Origin: Mariniphaga sediminis
GTDB lineage: Bacteria; Bacteroidota; Bacteroidia; Bacteroidales; Prolixibacteraceae
Length of the DNA stretch: 64,000 nt
Direction: 5' to 3'
NCBI RefSeq assembly: GCF_003573545.1
Contig: NZ_QWET01000003.1
Coordinates: 124,001 to 188,000 of the forward strand
Part shown: positions 60,560 through 64,000 of the stretch, piece by piece
How the letters are laid out: every line of letters starts with the position of its first letter
How positions within the stretch are numbered: the stretch's first letter is position 1
Position numbers and translations under genes: made by a program
Notes under the pieces: model-generated
Databases searched by the model: none
What the model saw: the letters and a program-made list of their open reading frames with translations, nothing else
What the model was told of the DNA's origin: nothing

Positions 60560-61954
60560 CTACTGTTTTTCAGATGATTGTTTTTTAATTGGTTTCCCCA
60601 GAAATTTACGGGCCGAAGAACGGGCTACTGATTTTACTTCAGCCAAAGCAATGACCGGGAATACACGAATGAAAATAAAGAAAAGTGTAAAGAACAAACC
60701 GAAAGTTCCCATGTAAATGGCTACCTCAACCCAGGTGGGTTTATACATTGCCCAGCTTGATGGCAGATAATCGCGGTGCAGCGAAGTTACCACAATCACA
60801 AACCGTTCGAACCACATTCCGATATTGATAAAAATAGACAGAACAAAGGTGAAGGCCAGGTTTCTTCTGAGTTTTTTGAACCACAACAGTTGGGGAGAGA
60901 TTACGTTACAGGTCATCATAATCCAGTATGCCCATGCATAAGGGCCGAGTGCCCGGTTCATAAAGGCGTAACGTTCGTATTCCACACCGCTGTACCAGGC
61001 CATAAAAAGTTCGGTGATGTATGCAATACCCACAATGGAACCGGTTGCGATGATAATTTTGTTCATCGATTCCACATGGCCTACGGTAATGTATTCTTTT
61101 AAATTAAGTGCTCTTCGCGTAACAATCATCAGGGTAAGCACCATGGCAAAACCTGAAAAAATAGCTCCCGAAACAAAGTAGGGCGGGAAAATAGTGGTAT
61201 GCCAGCCCGGGATAACCGATGTGGCAAAGTCGAAGCTAACAATGGTGTGCACTGAAAGTACCAATGGAGCTGCCAGACCCGCCAGAATAAGGCTCATGGA
61301 TTCATGGCGTTGCCAGTGGCGTGCCGATCCTTTCCAGCCAAAACTCAAAAAGTTATAAACTTTCTTTTTCCAGAGTGTTTTCATGCGGTCACGGATAGTG
61401 CCTAAATCAGGGATGAGGCCCATGTACCAGAAAAGCAATGAAACCAGAAGGTAGGTGGTAATGGCAAACACGTCCCACAAAAGGGGCGAGTTAAAGTTTA
61501 CCCATAACTCCCGGGTGTTGGGGTAGGGCAAAATAAAGAAGCCCAGCGGCAATCTTCCCATGTGTATGAGCGGGAAAAGCCCGGCACACATTACTGCAAA
61601 AATGGTCATCGCTTCGGCGGCACGGTTAATACTTGTACGCCATTTTTGCCGGAATAACAGCAAAATAGCCGATATAAACGTACCTGCGTGACCAATACCT
61701 ACCCACCAAACAAAATTGGTGATACTCCATCCCCAGCCGATGGTGCGGTTAACTCCCCAGGTTCCTATTCCGAACCAGATGGTGTAGCCAATCATCGCAA
61801 AACCAATCAGCATAACAATGGCGGAAATTCCAAGTCCCACAAACCATAGTTTTCCGGGTTTGGCGCGCACGGGGGCCACCACATCCTTGGTAATATCCTT
61901 GTAACTTTTTTCTCCGTTTATTAGCGGTTCTCTCACCGGTGATACATGCATCAT
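60560..61954 (-). CDS. actC: Alternative complex III quinone-binding subunit ActC (NrfD family)
   Basis: ActC is the NrfD/PsrC-like membrane subunit that is expected to oxidise menaquinol. The 464-residue protein has about ten membrane helices: VGLGISAIVMLIGFAMIGYTIWF, TNFVWWVGIGHAGTFISAILLLFRQKW, FPLIHMGRLPLGFFILPYPN, and SVHTIVSFDFATSVIPGWHTTIFPPYFVSGAIFSGFAMV. The segment with His and Asp (IGHAG, FATSVIPGWHTT) is conserved in NrfD proteins. It starts 5 bases after actB. The start at 61951 is an alternative. Confidence 0.94.
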   Translation of the reverse strand: MMHVSPVREPLINGEKSYKDITKDVVAPVRAKPGKLWFVGLGISAIVMLIGFAMIGYTIWFGIGTWGVNRTIGWGWSITNFVWWVGIGHAGTFISAILLLFRQKWRTSINRAAEAMTIFAVMCAGLFPLIHMGRLPLGFFILPYPNTRELWVNFNSPLLWDVFAITTYLLVSLLFWYMGLIPDLGTIRDRMKTLWKKKVYNFLSFGWKGSARHWQRHESMSLILAGLAAPLVLSVHTIVSFDFATSVIPGWHTTIFPPYFVSGAIFSGFAMVLTLMIVTRRALNLKEYITVGHVESMNKIIIATGSIVGIAYITELFMAWYSGVEYERYAFMNRALGPYAWAYWIMMTCNVISPQLLWFKKLRRNLAFTFVLSIFINIGMWFERFVIVVTSLHRDYLPSSWAMYKPTWVEVAIYMGTFGLFFTLFFIFIRVFPVIALAEVKSVARSSARKFLGKPIKKQSSEKQ

Positions 61955-61959
61955 TTTGG

Positions 61960-64000
61960 TCAGCTTTTATTTCTAATCTTTGTTAAATATCCGACACTTG
62001 GCAGGGTGTGCAATTCCTCCAGCAAATGATAGTTTCTCGGGTCTTTCATCATTTGGGAAACTTTGCTGTTGGGATCGTTCAAATCTCCGAATACAATGGC
62101 ATCAGAGGGGCATGCCTGCTGGCAGGCTGGCTGCAGCTCTCCGTCTTGTAAAGGACGGCCTTCGCTTTTGGCAGTGAGCTTTTTCTCCTGAATACGTTGA
62201 ACGCAGAACGAACATTTTTCAATTACCCCTTTTGCCCTCACTGTTACATCAGGATTATGTCGCATCCTGGGAAGGTCGAGGGTCAGGTTGGCAGGGTCGT
62301 AACGGTTATTCGGAATTGCATCCGATCCGGTATAGTCCAGCCAGTTGAAACGGCGCACTTTGTAAGGACAGTTATTATTACAGTAACGTGTCCCGATGCA
62401 CCTGTTGTATGCCATTTGGTTCAATCCTTCGCTGGAATGGTTGGTCGCCGCTACCGGACAAACATTTTCGCAGGGGGCATTGTCACAATGCTGGCACATA
62501 ACCGGCTGACGCACCACCTCCGGGTTTTCCTCTTCACCGTTGTAATAGCGGTCAATCCGTATCCAATGCATCTCGTGCGCTCTTTTAACTTCTTTTTTGC
62601 CAACAACCGGAATGTTGTTCTCGGTGTTACATGCCAGCACACAGGCGCTGCAACCGGTACATTTGTTCAGGTCGATGGCCATTCCCCACTTGTGCCCTTT
62701 GTATTCATGTTCTTTGTACAAAGTCGTGTGGTGATGTTCTACCTTTTCGTGCATTTCGTTGCCGGCTGCCGGATCTTTTTTCCATTCATCCAGCGTTGCC
62801 TCCCGCACAATCGGGCGGCCTTCCATTGATTGATGCCCCTGTACCAGGGCCATATCTTCGTGTTCCCCTGTTTTTTCTATGTTGAATCCATCGGCACAGA
62901 ACTGGCGAAATCCGTTGTCCAATTTTGCCAGCTGATAAGCATTTACCCCGGTAACCAGTTCCTGAGGTACTCCTGCTGTCCGGCCATAGCCTACAGCAAT
63001 GCTGATGGTTTTAGCAGCCTGTCCCGGCTGCACAAAAGCCGGAATGGTAAGGTTGCCTGTTCGGATTATATCTCCGTTTATTATTCCAAGCTCCCTTGCT
63101 GTGGATGGGGCGATGGAAGCATAATTGTCCCAGGCAATCCGTGTTACGGGATCGGGACACTCCTGCAACCAGGGATTCAGCGGGCCATGGCCCGTTCCAA
63201 TGTTGATGTTTTCAGTCAGTTCGATGGTGAATCCCTGTGCCGGCTTCTCCGTAGCAATACTTCGGAAAGCTTTACCTAATTCGGTTTCATCGAATGAGAC
63301 AGAAGTTGGCTCCACTTTGCCGGTTAATTCACCGTTTCGTAATATTTCCACCCAAAAACGATCCGTGTTTGTCTGTTCGTTTTGAAGTTGGAAATAGTTA
63401 GAAACCCAATGGCTTTTTATGTATTCCCGCCATGCCGTTTCATTACCCATCCATTTCAACAGCGATTCCTGTGCCTGCCGTGAATCGAACAACTTGTGCA
63501 ATGTTGGCTGCATGACGGAAACAACTCCTTTTTTGTATTCCGCATCGTCCCAGCATTCCAAATATCCGGGTGATGGAAAGACGTAGTGACATAATTCACT
63601 TGTTTCATCCGGCAGGGAACTGATGGCCACCGAAAGCGGAGCTTTTTGAATGGCCGCTTTTATTTTATCCGATTCCGGGTGGTTGTACACCGGATTTGCA
63701 TCCCAAACAATTACTGCACCGGGTTCGGCATTCAGCAATGTATCTTTCCATTTTTCGGTTCCCCGGAAGTGGTTATAAGTCCGTTCAAATCCAACGGTTT
63801 TCCCAATATTTTTAAGTACCTGGTTTATTCCGTTCACGATAACCTGGTAATCGGGATTGTTGTCGCCGCAAATAACCAGCGAGTTTCCTTCACTGGCAGC
63901 TAAATCCGCTACAACATTATCCAACTCTGCTGCCACAGCAGGGGCAGGTATATCCGAAGCAATGGCTGGAAACCCTTTTTGAGTTGCCAGGCTATTATAA
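61960..64000 (-). CDS. actB: Alternative complex III subunit ActB (molybdopterin-like domain plus Fe-S domain), cut by window edge
   Basis: The frame is open from the window edge to the TGA/TAA region at 61960; about 680 residues are present. The visible N-terminal part is the molybdopterin-oxidoreductase-like domain, which in ActB lacks cofactor function (VICGDNNPDYQVIVNGIN, DETSELCHYVFPSPGYLECWDD, RELGIINGDIIRTG). The C-terminal part is a ferredoxin-like domain with four Cys clusters: CTGCSACVLAC, CQHCDNAPCENVC, CIGTRYCNNNC and CSFCVQRIQ with ACQQACPSDAI. They hold [4Fe-4S] and [3Fe-4S] clusters in related proteins. The missing start lies beyond 64000, where actA is expected. It is followed by actC after 5 bases. 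Confidence 0.95.
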   Translation of the reverse strand, partial: YNSLATQKGFPAIASDIPAPAVAAELDNVVADLAASEGNSLVICGDNNPDYQVIVNGINQVLKNIGKTVGFERTYNHFRGTEKWKDTLLNAEPGAVIVWDANPVYNHPESDKIKAAIQKAPLSVAISSLPDETSELCHYVFPSPGYLECWDDAEYKKGVVSVMQPTLHKLFDSRQAQESLLKWMGNETAWREYIKSHWVSNYFQLQNEQTNTDRFWVEILRNGELTGKVEPTSVSFDETELGKAFRSIATEKPAQGFTIELTENINIGTGHGPLNPWLQECPDPVTRIAWDNYASIAPSTARELGIINGDIIRTGNLTIPAFVQPGQAAKTISIAVGYGRTAGVPQELVTGVNAYQLAKLDNGFRQFCADGFNIEKTGEHEDMALVQGHQSMEGRPIVREATLDEWKKDPAAGNEMHEKVEHHHTTLYKEHEYKGHKWGMAIDLNKCTGCSACVLACNTENNIPVVGKKEVKRAHEMHWIRIDRYYNGEEENPEVVRQPVMCQHCDNAPCENVCPVAATNHSSEGLNQMAYNRCIGTRYCNNNCPYKVRRFNWLDYTGSDAIPNNRYDPANLTLDLPRMRHNPDVTVRAKGVIEKCSFCVQRIQEKKLTAKSEGRPLQDGELQPACQQACPSDAIVFGDLNDPNSKVSQMMKDPRNYHLLEELHTLPSVGYLTKIRNKS

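Noticed and set aside
62197-62829. 210-codon plus-strand frame within actB
   Set aside because: Shadow of the Cys-rich ActB Fe-S domain; unusual Cys/His/Phe composition and no motif.
1-64000. tRNA or rRNA genes, CRISPR arrays, insertion sequences
   Set aside because: No T-loop/anticodon pattern, no regular spaced repeats, and no transposase frame or terminal repeat was seen on reading; a tRNAscan or IS search would be decisive.

Overview
The window is a gene-dense stretch of a Bacteroidota chromosome. Evidence: promoter -7 elements of the TAnnTTTG type, SusC/TonB-type receptors with an N-terminal carboxypeptidase-regulatory domain, a CoaX/OMP/TPR/LptC/PpiD block, purH directly ahead of mreBCD-mrdA-rodA, and an alternative complex III (act) operon. 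A complete ectABCD operon points to a halotolerant, probably marine member; a Marinilabiliales/Prolixibacteraceae-like lineage is a guess from gene content. No rRNA, tRNA, CRISPR array, insertion sequence or prophage was seen.

Layout. 1-2.5 kb: end of trigger factor, then clpP-clpX. 2.5-3.9 kb: an Rnk/GreA-like factor with a tiny Lys-rich ORF behind it, divergent from a MarR-like regulator. 3.9-8.6 kb: ectoine/5-hydroxyectoine operon ectABCD plus a sodium:solute symporter. 8.9-11.3 kb: sppA and folK. 11.4-18.1 kb: DUF2752 and CD225 membrane proteins, def with a DUF5320 gene, a deletion scar carrying remnants of a radical-SAM gene and an isoprenylcysteine-methyltransferase-like gene, DUF89, then an opposite-strand run of FAD oxidoreductase, TrmO, DUF4405 protein and ZnuA-like lipoprotein. 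18.1-26 kb: a secreted protein, a TonB-type receptor, gpmI with DUF3109, and ppiD. 26-33 kb: nadB-nadC-coaX-OMP-TPR-lptC. 33-42 kb: nnr, U32 protein, OMP, ppk2, DUF1338, a degenerate PfkB protein, acpH and a KamA-like radical SAM protein. 42-50 kb: purH-mreBCD-mrdA-rodA. 50-58 kb: two ABC systems, cysK, a second receptor. 58-64 kb: actB (cut by the window edge)-actC-actD-actF-actE.

How the genes work together. Several overlapping operons couple linked tasks: protein quality control (tig, clpPX), osmoprotection (ect plus symporter), NAD and CoA biosynthesis (nadBC, coaX) with envelope assembly (OMP, lptC, ppiD), cell elongation (mre/mrdA/rodA) with purine synthesis, and quinol oxidation (act).

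The most notable new observations are: (1) a Cys-rich 24-codon leader peptide ahead of cysK, followed by an intrinsic terminator and a fitting antiterminator, which is a classical cysteine attenuator in outline; (2) a PfkB-family protein with a near-ideal promoter but with the catalytic Asp and other family motifs replaced; (3) a deletion scar in a DUF89/radical-SAM/DUF5320 neighbourhood. Two small genes that general ORF calling would miss (38 and 59 codons) and the 24-codon leader are annotated.
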